Origin: Caballeronia sp. Lep1P3
Lineage (GTDB): Bacteria; Pseudomonadota; Gammaproteobacteria; Burkholderiales; Burkholderiaceae
Assembly (NCBI RefSeq): GCF_022879595.1
Contig: NZ_CP084267.1
Location: forward strand, 124,001 to 188,000
Length of the DNA stretch: 64,000 nt
Direction of reading: 5' to 3'
Both the position numbers and the translations under genes were made by a program. The notes under the pieces are model-generated. The model was not told where the DNA came from, did not search any database, and was given only the letters and a program-made list of their open reading frames with translations. Positions 10,012-18,372 of this stretch are shown here, one piece after another (within the stretch, counting starts at the first letter, position 1; each line of letters opens with the position of its first letter).

Positions 10012-10455
10012 ATGCGCCGAACCACTGTCCGTCATTCTCCCGTTCACGGCCGCGGCGTCTTTGCCCTGGCCGATCTGCCCGCCGGCACGCTGCTTTTCGA
10101 ATACAAGGGCGAGCGTCTTTCGTGGAAGGAAGCGCAGCGCGCCTACGAGCGCTCGAATGCGGAGGACGGTCACACCTTCTTCTTCGGACTGGACGATGGC
10201 CGCGTCATCGACGGCGCGCGCGGCGGCAATTCGGCGCGCTGGCTCAATCACAGTTGCGCGCCGAATTGCGAGGCCGAGCAGGAAGGCGAGCGCGTGTTCA
10301 TCCGTTCGATCGTGCCCATCGGTAAAGGGCAGGAACTTTTCATCGACTATTGCTTGACGGTCGAGGGACGCCGCACCGCCGCGCTCAAGCGGATGTATGC
10401 GTGCCGGTGTCTCGCGAAAGAGTGTCGCGGAACGATGTTGTCGAGCGAGCGGTAA
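10012..10455 (+). CDS. SET-domain protein lysine methyltransferase
   Basis: This compact 147-residue protein consists of almost nothing but a SET domain. The N-terminal HGRGVFALADLPAGT is the SAM-binding start. The pseudoknot motif NHSCAPNC is at 79-86, and the catalytic Tyr113 is in LFIDYC. A post-SET zinc cluster follows (YACRCLAKECRG, cysteines 131, 133, 138, pairing with Cys86). All elements needed for catalysis are present. In the same family, Burkholderia thailandensis BtSET methylates host histone H3 and acts in the nucleolus, so a host- or self-directed substrate is possible here. No secretion signal is visible. A Shine-Dalgarno is not obvious, so the start could shift. Confidence 0.9.
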   Translation: MRRTTVRHSPVHGRGVFALADLPAGTLLFEYKGERLSWKEAQRAYERSNAEDGHTFFFGLDDGRVIDGARGGNSARWLNHSCAPNCEAEQEGERVFIRSIVPIGKGQELFIDYCLTVEGRRTAALKRMYACRCLAKECRGTMLSSER

Positions 10456-10482
10456 GCCGATGCCGTTGCGTTGCGCGCGACG

Positions 10483-11169
10483 CTAGAGCCGTCCCGTCAC
10501 CGGCAACGACGCTCCCGTGATGCACCGCGCGTCCTTCGACAGAAGAAACGCGATGACCCCCGCGATGTCCTCCGCGCTCACCCATCGGGCGTAGTCCGCG
10601 CTGGGCATATCGGCGCGGTTCTGCGGCGTATCGATGATGGAAGGCAGCACCGCGTTCACCGTCACGCCGCGATCCTTGAGTTCGTCGGCGAGCGCTTCGG
10701 TCATTCGCATCAACGCCGCCTTCGATGCCGCGTAAGCGCCCATGCCGGCCACTGCCTTCAGCGCAGCGGCCGCCCCGACGTTGACGATGCGCCCGCCCGC
10801 GCCGAAATGCGCGAGCGCGGCCTTCGATGCATGCAACGCCGTCGATACGTTCGCCGCGAACATGTCGTCCCATGCATCGGCGCTGCCGTCGGCGATCGTC
10901 TCCCAGCAGAAGCCGCCCGCCGCGTTCACGAGCGCATCGACGCCGCCGAAGTGCGCCGCGATCTGGTCGAGCGCGAGTTGCGCGGCGCGTGCATCGGTCA
11001 GATCGATGCCCGTCACAGCGAAGGCGGCGTCGGGCGGCCCGTCTCTTGCGCCACCGCGAGCGATCAGCGCGACGCGCCCGCCGCGTTGCGTCAACACGCG
11101 CGCCGTCGCCATGCCGAGATTGCCAAAGCCGCCCGTGATGGCGACGCGCATTCCGTCGAGATCGGTCAT
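10483..11169 (-). CDS. Short-chain dehydrogenase/reductase
   Basis: This is an NAD(P)-dependent classical SDR of 228 residues. The Rossmann motif TGGFGNLG is at 12-19, the NAG-like segment reads VNAAGGF, and the active-site pair is YAASK. The Asn and Ser positions are less clear; the usual Ser is replaced in the segment IVNVGAAAALKAV, where the residue before the Tyr motif is Gly or Ala. The start MTDLDGMRVAITGG at 11169 is supported by AAGGACG upstream; longer versions lack support. Substrate unknown. It overlaps nothing and is followed upstream by the pyruvyl transferase gene on the same strand. Confidence 0.85.
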   Translation of the reverse strand: MTDLDGMRVAITGGFGNLGMATARVLTQRGGRVALIARGGARDGPPDAAFAVTGIDLTDARAAQLALDQIAAHFGGVDALVNAAGGFCWETIADGSADAWDDMFAANVSTALHASKAALAHFGAGGRIVNVGAAAALKAVAGMGAYAASKAALMRMTEALADELKDRGVTVNAVLPSIIDTPQNRADMPSADYARWVSAEDIAGVIAFLLSKDARCITGASLPVTGRL

Positions 11170-11303
11170 GGTGTCGCGTCCTTTTCTTGAGCGATTGTTC
11201 GGATGTCGGCGATCGCCGCGCCGCGCGTTCGCAACGTCGATGGCAAAAAGAATAGGACGGAACATCGGCCAGCGCGATCGGGAAATGCCGCCGCGCGGCC
11301 CGA

Positions 11304-12587
11304 TCATTCGCCGACGAGCTTGCGCGTGAGCGGCGCCACGCCCGCGCGATACGTCCGCGCGAGCGCCGACGCGCGCTCCGTCAGCGCGTGCGCCTCGGCG
11401 TTCAGCGCGTCGCGCGCGGCGGCTTCGAGGTCGTCTATCGGCACGACGCGCGCGGCGCCCGCGCCCTCCCAGGTTTGCGCATAGGCGGTGTGCTTTCCGG
11501 TGCGGGCGGCGTCATCGGGATGAAGCACGTTCACGCGCGGCTTGCCATACGCCATCGCGACGATGCGACCGTGCAGGCTGCTCCCGACGAACCCGGCGCT
11601 TGCTGCGATGAGCGCGCAGATATCCCACACGTTCAGCGAATCGAAGAGGATGGCGGCGCCCTGGCGCATGCGCGCGGCGAGGCGCCCGTACACGGCGATG
11701 TCGTCATGCCACGGCGCCGCGCCCGCCCGGAAGAACGCTATGCCGAGGCCGCTGCCCGCCGAAAGCGCGTGGAGCTGGCGCGCGAGCCGGGCGAGCGTTG
11801 CGTCGTCGCCGAAATCGGCGCTGCACTGCACGGCGAGATAGCCGCGCGGAGATGCGCGGCGCACGTTGGCGACGGCCGCGCCCCGCGCGTGCTGGCGGAT
11901 GCGCGCATCGAACAGTTCGGCGACCAGCGTCACCGGATCGGGGACGAGGCGCGCAGCGATGCCCTCGGCGCGGAGAATGGCTTGCGTGCGGGCATCGCGC
12001 ACGCTCAGGTCGTCCGCGGCGCGCAGCTTGGTCAGCACCTCGGCGCGAAAGTCGGGATCGCGGGCATCGAGCGTGGCGCCGCCCACCGCGTCGAAACACA
12101 GCGACGCCGCATGCGGAAACGCCTCGCGGCCGATTACATAGGGCGCGCGTGCATCGACGCCGAGCGTGGCGCGCGCCCACGCGCTGCGCTCGTCCGCCCG
12201 CGCACCGTAACGGGCGATGCAGGCCTGCGCGTCTTCCGGCGGCATCAGCATGACGGCGGCTTCCCAGGCGTCGCACGTCAGCAGTTCGCCGCCCGCGTGC
12301 AGGAGCGTGACCGGCGCATCGCGCCAGCGCGCCGCGACGCTCGCCAGCGCGGCGACGCCATGCCCGCCGTGCGCGCGTAGATCGCGCGCCGCCAGTCCGG
12401 CGAAGACGAGCCGCGCGTTGGGCCGACGCTCGCGGATCAGCCGCTCGGCGACGTGAGCGAACAGCAGGTCGCCGAAGTTATGGCGGTCGAACGCGCCGAA
12501 AACGACGATGGGGCGCGGCATGGGCGCGTGCGTGCGAGCGTCGGTCAAGCGGGTTCCTGTTTGCGCGGTGCGCGCGACGAATGGCAT
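11304..12587 (-). CDS. Polysaccharide pyruvyl transferase family protein
   Basis: This 427-residue protein has the PF04230 pattern. The N-terminal segment VVFGAFDRHNFGDLLFAHV resembles the family motif N-x-GD. The late motif AGFVGSSLHGRIVAMAYGKPRVN contains the conserved SSLHG and is followed by the alpha-helical C terminus. Enzymes of this family add pyruvate ketals from PEP to sugars in exopolysaccharide and cell-wall polymers. It sits 2.4 kb before the exopolysaccharide locus but on the opposite strand and outside it, so involvement there is inferred only. The internal ATG at 12521 (MPRPIVVFG) is a good alternative start. Confidence 0.85.
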   Translation of the reverse strand: MPFVARTAQTGTRLTDARTHAPMPRPIVVFGAFDRHNFGDLLFAHVAERLIRERRPNARLVFAGLAARDLRAHGGHGVAALASVAARWRDAPVTLLHAGGELLTCDAWEAAVMLMPPEDAQACIARYGARADERSAWARATLGVDARAPYVIGREAFPHAASLCFDAVGGATLDARDPDFRAEVLTKLRAADDLSVRDARTQAILRAEGIAARLVPDPVTLVAELFDARIRQHARGAAVANVRRASPRGYLAVQCSADFGDDATLARLARQLHALSAGSGLGIAFFRAGAAPWHDDIAVYGRLAARMRQGAAILFDSLNVWDICALIAASAGFVGSSLHGRIVAMAYGKPRVNVLHPDDAARTGKHTAYAQTWEGAGAARVVPIDDLEAAARDALNAEAHALTERASALARTYRAGVAPLTRKLVGE

Positions 12588-12771
12588 GGCTCGGGCGGAA
12601 GCCGTACGCCCGTCGGATCCTCATCCGGGAAAAAACTTCGCACCGCGCTTACATAGCGCGAATCGTGTTCTAAGATTCTTCTCACTGCGTTCCACGCCGC
12701 CAGCGGCGCGCCCCGCGGTTCAGCGTTTCACCAGCCGTCCTCACAAAAAGCCGTAACAAGGAGACAACCGG

Positions 12772-14040
12772 ATGAAAGCAACGCTCAAGTTCTTGCCATT
12801 GGCCATCGGCGCGATGTTCGCCTGCCTGCCGCCCGCGCACGCCGCTCAGGACAATGTCAACGCACTGTCCAACTTCCGTCAGACCGGCAACACGCAGCCG
12901 CCCGAAACCGTTCCGCAGACCGGGCAAACCGCCGACGCGCTGCGCGAGAACCTCAAGCAGATCAAGCTGCCGCCCGGATTCAAAATTGAGCTGTACGCGG
13001 TCGTGCCCGAAGCGCGGCATATGGCGATCGAGCCATCGACGGGCGTGGTGTTCGTCGGCACGCGCAAGAATCGCGTCTGGCAAGTTACGGACAGGACCAA
13101 GCAGCGCGTGGCGAGCGACGTGGTGCAGTTCGCATCGTCGGTCACGTTCAAGGTGCCCAACGGCGTGTGCTTCTCGCCCGATGGCGTGCTCTACGTCGTC
13201 GAGCAGAACCGCGTGCTGGGCTTTCCGGCCGCGCAGTTCTTCGGCGAAGGCGGCCCGGACGTGGCGGCGGCGGTCGTCGTGGCGCAGGGCAAGCTGATCC
13301 CGACGCAGTTCGAGAGCTTCAACCACGGCGCGCGCGTCTGCCGCATCGGGCCGGACAAGAAGCTGTACATCGCGCTCGGCCAGCCGTGGAATGTGCCGCC
13401 GAAGGACAAGCTCGCGGAACTCGACCGCAACGGGCTGGCGGGCATCATCCGCATGGATCAGGACGGCAAGAATCGCGAAGTTTACGCGCATGGCGTACGC
13501 AATTCGGTCGGTCTCGACTTCAATCCCAAGGACAAGACGCTGTGGTTCACGGATAACCAAGTCGACGGCATGGGCGACGACATCCCGCCCGGCGAACTGA
13601 ATCACGCGACGAAGGCCGGCGAAAACTTCGGCTTTCCGTGGTACGGCGGCGGCAAGGTTCGCACGGTCGAGTACAAGGACCAGAATCCGCCGGCGGGCGT
13701 GGTCTTTCCGCAAGTGGAATTCGCCGCGCACGCCGCCGACCTCGGCATGTCGTTCTATAACGGCAAGATGTTCCCGCAGAAGTATCAGGGCGGTATCTTC
13801 GACGCGGAGCATGGCTCGTGGAATCGCACGAAGCCCATCGGCGCGCGCGTCATGTTCACGCCGATCAAGGACGACGGCACCGCGGGCGAGGCCGAAGTCT
13901 TCGCGGAAGGCTGGCTCACGCAGAGCGGCGAGTACATGGGCCGCCCCGTCGACGTGCAGATGCTGCAGGACGGCTCGCTCCTCGTCTCGGACGACTACGC
14001 GGGCGCGATCTACCGCATCTCCTATACGGGGGCCAAGTGA
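12772..14040 (+). CDS. PQQ-type sugar (sorbosone-like) dehydrogenase, periplasmic
   Basis: This is a 422-residue six-bladed beta-propeller of the glucose/sorbosone dehydrogenase family. The signal peptide is about residues 1-24 (ending PPAHA). The start of the propeller, LPPGFKIELYAVVPEARHMAIEP, and the repeated GxLYV/NSVGLDFNP and WFTDNQVDGMGDD motifs are typical of aldose dehydrogenases that oxidise sugars in the periplasm with PQQ. AAGGAGAC lies upstream of the ATG. The stop overlaps the start of the next gene (GTGA), so both are translated together and the cytochrome is the likely electron acceptor. PQQ biosynthesis genes are not in the window. Confidence 0.92.
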   Translation: MKATLKFLPLAIGAMFACLPPAHAAQDNVNALSNFRQTGNTQPPETVPQTGQTADALRENLKQIKLPPGFKIELYAVVPEARHMAIEPSTGVVFVGTRKNRVWQVTDRTKQRVASDVVQFASSVTFKVPNGVCFSPDGVLYVVEQNRVLGFPAAQFFGEGGPDVAAAVVVAQGKLIPTQFESFNHGARVCRIGPDKKLYIALGQPWNVPPKDKLAELDRNGLAGIIRMDQDGKNREVYAHGVRNSVGLDFNPKDKTLWFTDNQVDGMGDDIPPGELNHATKAGENFGFPWYGGGKVRTVEYKDQNPPAGVVFPQVEFAAHAADLGMSFYNGKMFPQKYQGGIFDAEHGSWNRTKPIGARVMFTPIKDDGTAGEAEVFAEGWLTQSGEYMGRPVDVQMLQDGSLLVSDDYAGAIYRISYTGAK

Positions 14041-14354
14041 GGGACGCGCGCCGCACGGCGGCGCTCGCGCTCGCGCTGATGGCCCTCTCGCAGGCGTCGC
14101 TCGCCGCTGGCGACATCAAGGCGGGACGCGCGAAGGCGGCGCAGTGTTCGGCGTGTCACGGGCTGGACGGCATGTCGAAGCTGCCCGAAGCGCCCAACCT
14201 CGCGGGGCAGACGGAGGAATATCTCGTCAAGGCGCTCGGCGATTTCCGCTCGGGCGCGCGTCAGAACGAGATGATGTCGGTGGTGGCGAAAGGCTTGTCG
14301 GATACGGATGTCGGCAATCTCGCGGCGTATTACCACAGTCTCGGCAAGCAGTAA
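14037..14354 (+). CDS. Class I cytochrome c (c553-like)
   Basis: This is a single-heme periplasmic cytochrome of 105 residues. The signal peptide (RTAALALALMALSQASLA) precedes the heme site Cys37-Ser-Ala-Cys40-His41 in QCSACHGLDG. A likely distal Met is in RQNEMMSVVAKGLSD, and the C-terminal helix is VGNLAAYYHSLGKQ. The start is GTG at 14037, overlapping the stop of the upstream dehydrogenase by four bases. The tight coupling says it accepts electrons from the sugar dehydrogenase and passes them to the respiratory chain. Confidence 0.9.
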   Translation: MRDARRTAALALALMALSQASLAAGDIKAGRAKAAQCSACHGLDGMSKLPEAPNLAGQTEEYLVKALGDFRSGARQNEMMSVVAKGLSDTDVGNLAAYYHSLGKQ

Positions 14355-14419
14355 CGTCAGCCGGCGAGGACTTTCGCGCCGCGCCCGTCCCGCCGGATGA
14401 GATTTTTTCGAATCGACGC

Positions 14420-14447
14420 TTGACATGGCGGACTAAGGGTTTATACT
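14420..14447 (+). promoter_or_regulatory. Sigma70-type promoter of the candidate sRNA
   Basis: A perfect -35 TTGACA (14420-14425) and a near-perfect -10 TATACT (14442-14447) are separated by 16 bases. It is among the clearest promoters in the window. It lies 65 bases past the cytochrome gene, and transcription from it would end at the hairpin at 14487-14514. Confidence 0.85.
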
Positions 14448-14453
14448 AGCTCC

Positions 14454-14514
14454 TGTCTCCTCCATGTCTCAACCGATATGGATTCAAGCCCGCTCTCAGA
14501 GCGGGCTTTTTTTT
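14454..14514 (+). ncRNA. Candidate small RNA with anti-Shine-Dalgarno 5' end
   Basis: The RNA is about 60 nt, bounded by the promoter at 14420-14447 and an intrinsic terminator. Its predicted 5' end carries the pyrimidine-rich run TCTCCTCC (14456-14463), complementary to GGAGGAGA-type ribosome-binding sites. This is followed by a short less-structured middle and the terminator hairpin with eight T. There is no credible open frame; an ATG at 14464 reads through the terminator. The design (short unstructured CU-rich seed plus terminator) fits Hfq-dependent riboregulators. The exact 5' end is estimated from the -10 box. Confidence 0.65.
14487..14514 (+). terminator. Intrinsic terminator of the candidate sRNA
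   Basis: A 9-bp perfect stem (AGCCCGCTC with GAGCGGGCT), 3-base loop (14496-14498) and 8-base T run (14507-14514). Confidence 0.95.
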
Positions 14515-14932
14515 CGTCCGCAGCAGACTCGCGTTTTCTTGCGCATTCCACCGGCGCCGGGCCTTCAAAAATCACACGAAACGGCGCGCTCGCTGACTTC
14601 TTAGCGGTCCACACCAGGTCATCGCTCGCAACGCATATCAACGGCAATTCGTTCGTTATGCGCACGGGTGTCAATTAGTCGTTTCCCTCTGCATGGCCGT
14701 CACGTTTGCGCATTACGCTTTCCCTGTTCGCGCGAACGAGCGACGCAAAACGCGCTTAACGTCTGACGGATAGACGCAATCAGATTAATCGCTTAAGACA
14801 CCGGATTGACCACACGCGCGCGACGCTCGCCGGTATAGTCGGATTCGTCCGCGACGGCTCGCAACGCGCGCGACTCATCCGGAGACTACGCGTTAATCGT
14901 AAGAACGATGTCTGATTCCAAGGGGAGCCTAC
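14515..14932. other. Intergenic region upstream of the exopolysaccharide locus
   Basis: These 418 bases hold no convincing gene. They must contain the promoter and leader of the flippase gene. The last part is GC-rich (about 14805-14885). AGGGGAG at 14920-14926 is the Shine-Dalgarno of the downstream GTG start. No clear regulator site was recognised. Confidence 0.4.
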
Positions 14933-16315
14933 GTGCTGACATCCGCGCTCGGCGTATTGAGAAGACGCATCCGGAACGTCCATACCGATCACCGGCGCAT
15001 CGCGAGGGGCGCCGCCATCGTTTCGTTGTTCGTCTTTCTTGGCAAGGGAACGGGCGCGTTCAAGGAAATGGCGGTGGCCTACCGCTACGGCATCGGCGGC
15101 ACCGTGGATGCGTATCAGCTCGCGCTCACGCTCGTTTCGTGGCTTCCGCTCACGCTCATCGGTGAATTGAGCATTCTGCTCGTGCCGCTTTTCGTCGGCA
15201 TGCGCGATAAAAAAGAAGAACTGGCGCAGTTCCTCGCGGAACTCGAAGGCGTCTGCATGCTGCTCGGGGTCGTGCTGACGTCGCTCTTGCTGCTGAGCTG
15301 GCCGCTCGTCGCGCATTTCACCGCGTCGAATCTATCCGAACACACGCGCACGATGTGCCTCTATCTGCTGATGGGGCTCGCGCCGGTCGGCATTCTGAGC
15401 TTCACGGTCTGCATCACCGCTGCGCGGCTTCAGGCGCGCGAGCGGCACATCAACACGCTGCTGGAATCCGTTCCGGCGCTCGTTTTGTTGTGCTTCATTC
15501 TCGTCGTGCCGCATCGCGACTCGCTCCTTCCGCTGATGCTCGGCACCTCGCTCGGCGTCGCGGTGCAAGCGCTGCTTCTTCGTATCATCGCGAGAAACGC
15601 CGATGGACAGAAGGCGCGCCCGCGTCTCTCTTTTCGCTCGCCGCACTGGGGCAAAACCTTGCACTCGGTGAGCATGCTGATGGTGGGCGGCGTCATCGTC
15701 AGCATGATTACGCCGGTCGATCAGTATTTCCTCGCGCATGTCGGCGACGGCGCCATCGCGACCTATGGCTATGCGTATCGCGTGCTGACCTTGCTCATCG
15801 GCATGGGCGCGCTCGCGATCAGCCGCGCGATCCTGCCGATCCTCGCGGAAATGCTGGCCGCGAAGGACTTCGTGCGCGCCCGCGACACCGCGCTCAAGTG
15901 GTCGCTCGTCATGCTCGCGCTCGGCGCGCTCGGCGCGGTCGTCTCATATGTGCTCGCGCCGTGGATCGTCCAGTTGCTGTTCCAGCGCGGCGCTTTCACG
16001 GCGGACGATGCGAAGGCGGTGACACTCGTCTTCCGCACGGGCCTGCTTCAGGTTCCCTTCGCGTTCGGCGGCTTCGTCGTGATTCAATTGTTCGTGAGCG
16101 AAGCGCGCTATCGGGCGCTCACGTTCATCGCGGTCATCAGTTTTGTCGTGAAGGCGGGCGGCAACGTGCTTCTCGCGCCGCTGTACGGCGCGCAGGGCGT
16201 GATGCTTGCGACGGGCCTCATGACCGCCGCGGGCTTCGTCTGCTATCTCGTGTGCCTGAAGCAGCCGTCCGGCGAGCCGCGCGCGATGCCGCCGCAAAAA
16301 GTGAGCGGCGAATGA
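14933..16315 (+). CDS. MurJ/MviN-like lipid-linked oligosaccharide flippase, copy 1
   Basis: This is an inner-membrane protein of 460 residues with about 14 hydrophobic segments, the MOP-exporter plan (MurJ/Wzx). The N terminus GAFKEMAVAYRYGIGGTVDAYQLALTL matches the MurJ-like motif in which an early Arg/Lys-rich loop precedes Asp-Ala-Tyr. The role is probably to flip undecaprenyl-PP repeat units of the exopolysaccharide, because the chromosomal murJ is normally located elsewhere. The start is GTG at 14933, preceded by AGGGGAG. The stop overlaps the next start (ATGA), so the two genes are coupled. A paralogue lies at 28457-29797. Confidence 0.88.
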   Translation: MLTSALGVLRRRIRNVHTDHRRIARGAAIVSLFVFLGKGTGAFKEMAVAYRYGIGGTVDAYQLALTLVSWLPLTLIGELSILLVPLFVGMRDKKEELAQFLAELEGVCMLLGVVLTSLLLLSWPLVAHFTASNLSEHTRTMCLYLLMGLAPVGILSFTVCITAARLQARERHINTLLESVPALVLLCFILVVPHRDSLLPLMLGTSLGVAVQALLLRIIARNADGQKARPRLSFRSPHWGKTLHSVSMLMVGGVIVSMITPVDQYFLAHVGDGAIATYGYAYRVLTLLIGMGALAISRAILPILAEMLAAKDFVRARDTALKWSLVMLALGALGAVVSYVLAPWIVQLLFQRGAFTADDAKAVTLVFRTGLLQVPFAFGGFVVIQLFVSEARYRALTFIAVISFVVKAGGNVLLAPLYGAQGVMLATGLMTAAGFVCYLVCLKQPSGEPRAMPPQKVSGE

Positions 16316-17718
16316 CCGCGCGTTCCGCGCCCGGCGGCCTCGACGACCATTCCGCGCAAACCGCGACGCGCACGGCGCAGCGTTTCCCGTTGTCGCTCGA
16401 ACTGTGGATGGCGCTGGAGCGCGCCGCGTATCGCGCACCGCGCGGCTTCGAATCGTCCGCGACGGACAGCCTCGACGACATGCAATGCGCCGTCGCGTAC
16501 AACGGCGCGTGGGGCGTCGCGAATTTGTGGCGAACGCTGCTGCGGCGGCAAACGCCTCACCTTCAGGTGGTGTGGCGCGCGCCGGATGGAACGGCGCGTC
16601 TGATCGCGGAGTCGCACGTCGCGATTCCGAACCGCGAGTTCTTCTGCGCGTCGCTCGCGCTCGCGCTCGACCGGCAGCGCCAACTGTGCGAGCGCGCGCG
16701 GGAGCGTCTTCGTGAGGCGACACATCCGGGCGCGTTCCCCGTCATCGATGTTGCGGACTCCGACACACGTCCCTCGCCCGCCGACGTGCTGCACTTCGCC
16801 GTCCGGCATCTGGTCGGCAAAACCGTCAACAAGTTTCGCAGGGCGTTCACGCGCAGCGATCACTGGGGCATCGCGTGGCGCGTCGAGGATTCATCCGACG
16901 CGGCGCGTGCAGGCGAAGCGACATGGCAGATGCACATTCCATCGCCGGACGATCGCTTCTACGCGGACCCGTTTCTCTGGCGCGATGCGTCGGGCGGCTA
17001 TCACCTGTTCTTCGAAGACCTGCCGTATGCGACGAACAAGGGCGTGATTTCGCACGTCGCGCTCGATCCTGTTTCGAAGTCGTCCGAGTCGTGGAAGGCG
17101 CCGCGCGTCGTCCTGGAACGGCCGTACCATCTGTCGTATCCGTTTCTATTCGACTATGCGGGCGATGTCTTCATGATTCCGGAGACATCGGCCAATCGGA
17201 CGATCGAGGTGTATCGCGCGGCGCCGTTTCCCGATGCGTGGGTGCATCACGCGACGTTGATGGAAGACATCGTCGCCGCCGATACGACGCTCTTTCACGA
17301 GGCCGGAACCTGGTGGCTTTTCACCACGATCGAGCAAGGCGGCGGTCCGAACTGGGACGAGTTGCATCTCTTTCATGCGCAATCCCCTTTCGGGCCGTGG
17401 CATGCGCATCCGGGCAATCCGGTCGTGTCGGACTGCCGCGGCGCGCGAATGGCCGGCAACCTTTTCAGGGACGAAAACGGGCGCCTTATCCGGCCCGCTC
17501 AGGATTGCGAGCGCGAGTACGGCGCGGCATTGCGCTTCTGCGAGATTACGGAGATGAGTGCGTCGCGATATGCGGAAACGCCGGTGTCGGTGATGAACGC
17601 CCCGCGTGGGCGATCCGGCGTGCATACGTGGAACCGGACAGGAGAAGTCACGGTGGTGGACATCAAGCTGCGCGCGTACAGGCGTGCGAAAGCGCAGTCG
17701 GGAAATTTCCGCCTTTAG
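16312..17718 (+). CDS. Beta-propeller glycosyltransferase-like protein (GINT1-N type)
   Basis: This is a 468-residue soluble protein. The C-terminal two thirds are a five-bladed propeller of the GH43/GINT1 N-terminal type: FYADPFLWRDASGGYHLFFEDLPY, SYPFLFDYAGDVFMIPETS, AADTTLFHEAGTWWLFTT and WDELHLFHAQSPFGPW are blade starts with acidic catalytic-type positions. The first 200 residues are helical, with a formyltransferase-like core unclear. Such proteins occur in exopolysaccharide clusters and are thought to act as glycosyltransferases or carbohydrate-binding factors. The four-base overlap with the flippase gene says it works on the same lipid-linked sugar. The family assignment is from recognition of the blade motifs. 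Confidence 0.75.
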   Translation: MTARSAPGGLDDHSAQTATRTAQRFPLSLELWMALERAAYRAPRGFESSATDSLDDMQCAVAYNGAWGVANLWRTLLRRQTPHLQVVWRAPDGTARLIAESHVAIPNREFFCASLALALDRQRQLCERARERLREATHPGAFPVIDVADSDTRPSPADVLHFAVRHLVGKTVNKFRRAFTRSDHWGIAWRVEDSSDAARAGEATWQMHIPSPDDRFYADPFLWRDASGGYHLFFEDLPYATNKGVISHVALDPVSKSSESWKAPRVVLERPYHLSYPFLFDYAGDVFMIPETSANRTIEVYRAAPFPDAWVHHATLMEDIVAADTTLFHEAGTWWLFTTIEQGGGPNWDELHLFHAQSPFGPWHAHPGNPVVSDCRGARMAGNLFRDENGRLIRPAQDCEREYGAALRFCEITEMSASRYAETPVSVMNAPRGRSGVHTWNRTGEVTVVDIKLRAYRRAKAQSGNFRL

Positions 17719-17757
17719 CTCGCGGAAGAAGCGAGCCGTCTGGCGTGTGCGGTTTGC

Positions 17758-17961
17758 CTAGCGGTCGGTGCCGTCCGAGCGTTTGAACGCTTGCCGGCGC
17801 GTGCCTTCCTGACCCGCTGGCGCATGACGCGAGTTCTCCGGACGATTGTCCCGCGCCGAGCGTTTCGCGCCCGGCAGACGGACGATATCGGACACGGCGA
17901 CCCCCGCTAAAACCACGACGGCCCCGATCGCAACAGTCCCAATCACGTTGAGCCAATCCAT
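17758..17961 (-). CDS. Small single-pass membrane protein
   Basis: This 67-residue protein has one N-terminal transmembrane helix (WLNVIGTVAIGAVVVLAGVAVSDIV) and a polar basic C-terminal tail (KRSARDNRPENSRHAPAGQEGTRRQ). GGAGAAAAC directly precedes the ATG, which supports translation. I do not recognise a family. It lies alone between the exopolysaccharide operon on the plus strand and a 480-base gap, converging with the operon. Confidence 0.6.
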   Translation of the reverse strand: MDWLNVIGTVAIGAVVVLAGVAVSDIVRLPGAKRSARDNRPENSRHAPAGQEGTRRQAFKRSDGTDR

Positions 17962-18372
17962 GTTTTCTCCGCGAGTTGCGCTGTCCGGATCCGGTGAAGG
18001 TCCAAACGCATGGCGTGCCGTCCTTTAAAACGCACTACGGAGGGTCACGCCGGTGTTGCCATGTTATCACGCAGCTTTCTTATGTGCGGAAGCACACGTA
18101 CGTCCAATGCTCCATCGCGGCCACGCCGGACAACCCATGGCATGCGTGCGATGCTGCACAGACGCGTGACTTTTACCAAATCGCGAGTAGATTTTGCCGG
18201 CGTTGCGGCGGCGTCGATTGAACGCCCCGTCGACAGGCTCATCTCGCAGCGCGAAGCAACGGCAAGCACGACTGATGCCGGGGGCTGCGTATTTTCCCGG
18301 CCAGGCACTTGTATAACGGCTTCGGCGTGCGGAACTTTAGAGGCGACGACCGTGGCGGATCGCGCAATGACG
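17962..18372. other. Intergenic region with no convincing gene
   Basis: Open frames of up to 132 codons on both strands lack ribosome-binding sites and read as low-quality sequence. A possible -10 (TATAAC, 18312-18317) precedes the plus-strand terminator at 18373-18406, leaving room for an 80-90 nt transcript; its -35 is weak. Nothing else was recognised. Confidence 0.4.

Noticed and set aside
14464..14592. Mini-ORF starting in the candidate sRNA
   Set aside because: It would read through the terminator and shows no ribosome-binding site or protein-like sequence.
15355..16311. N-terminal part of a 787-codon frame ahead of the GINT1-like protein
   Set aside because: The first 319 codons overlap the flippase out of frame; the real start is the ATG at 16312 in the ATGA overlap.
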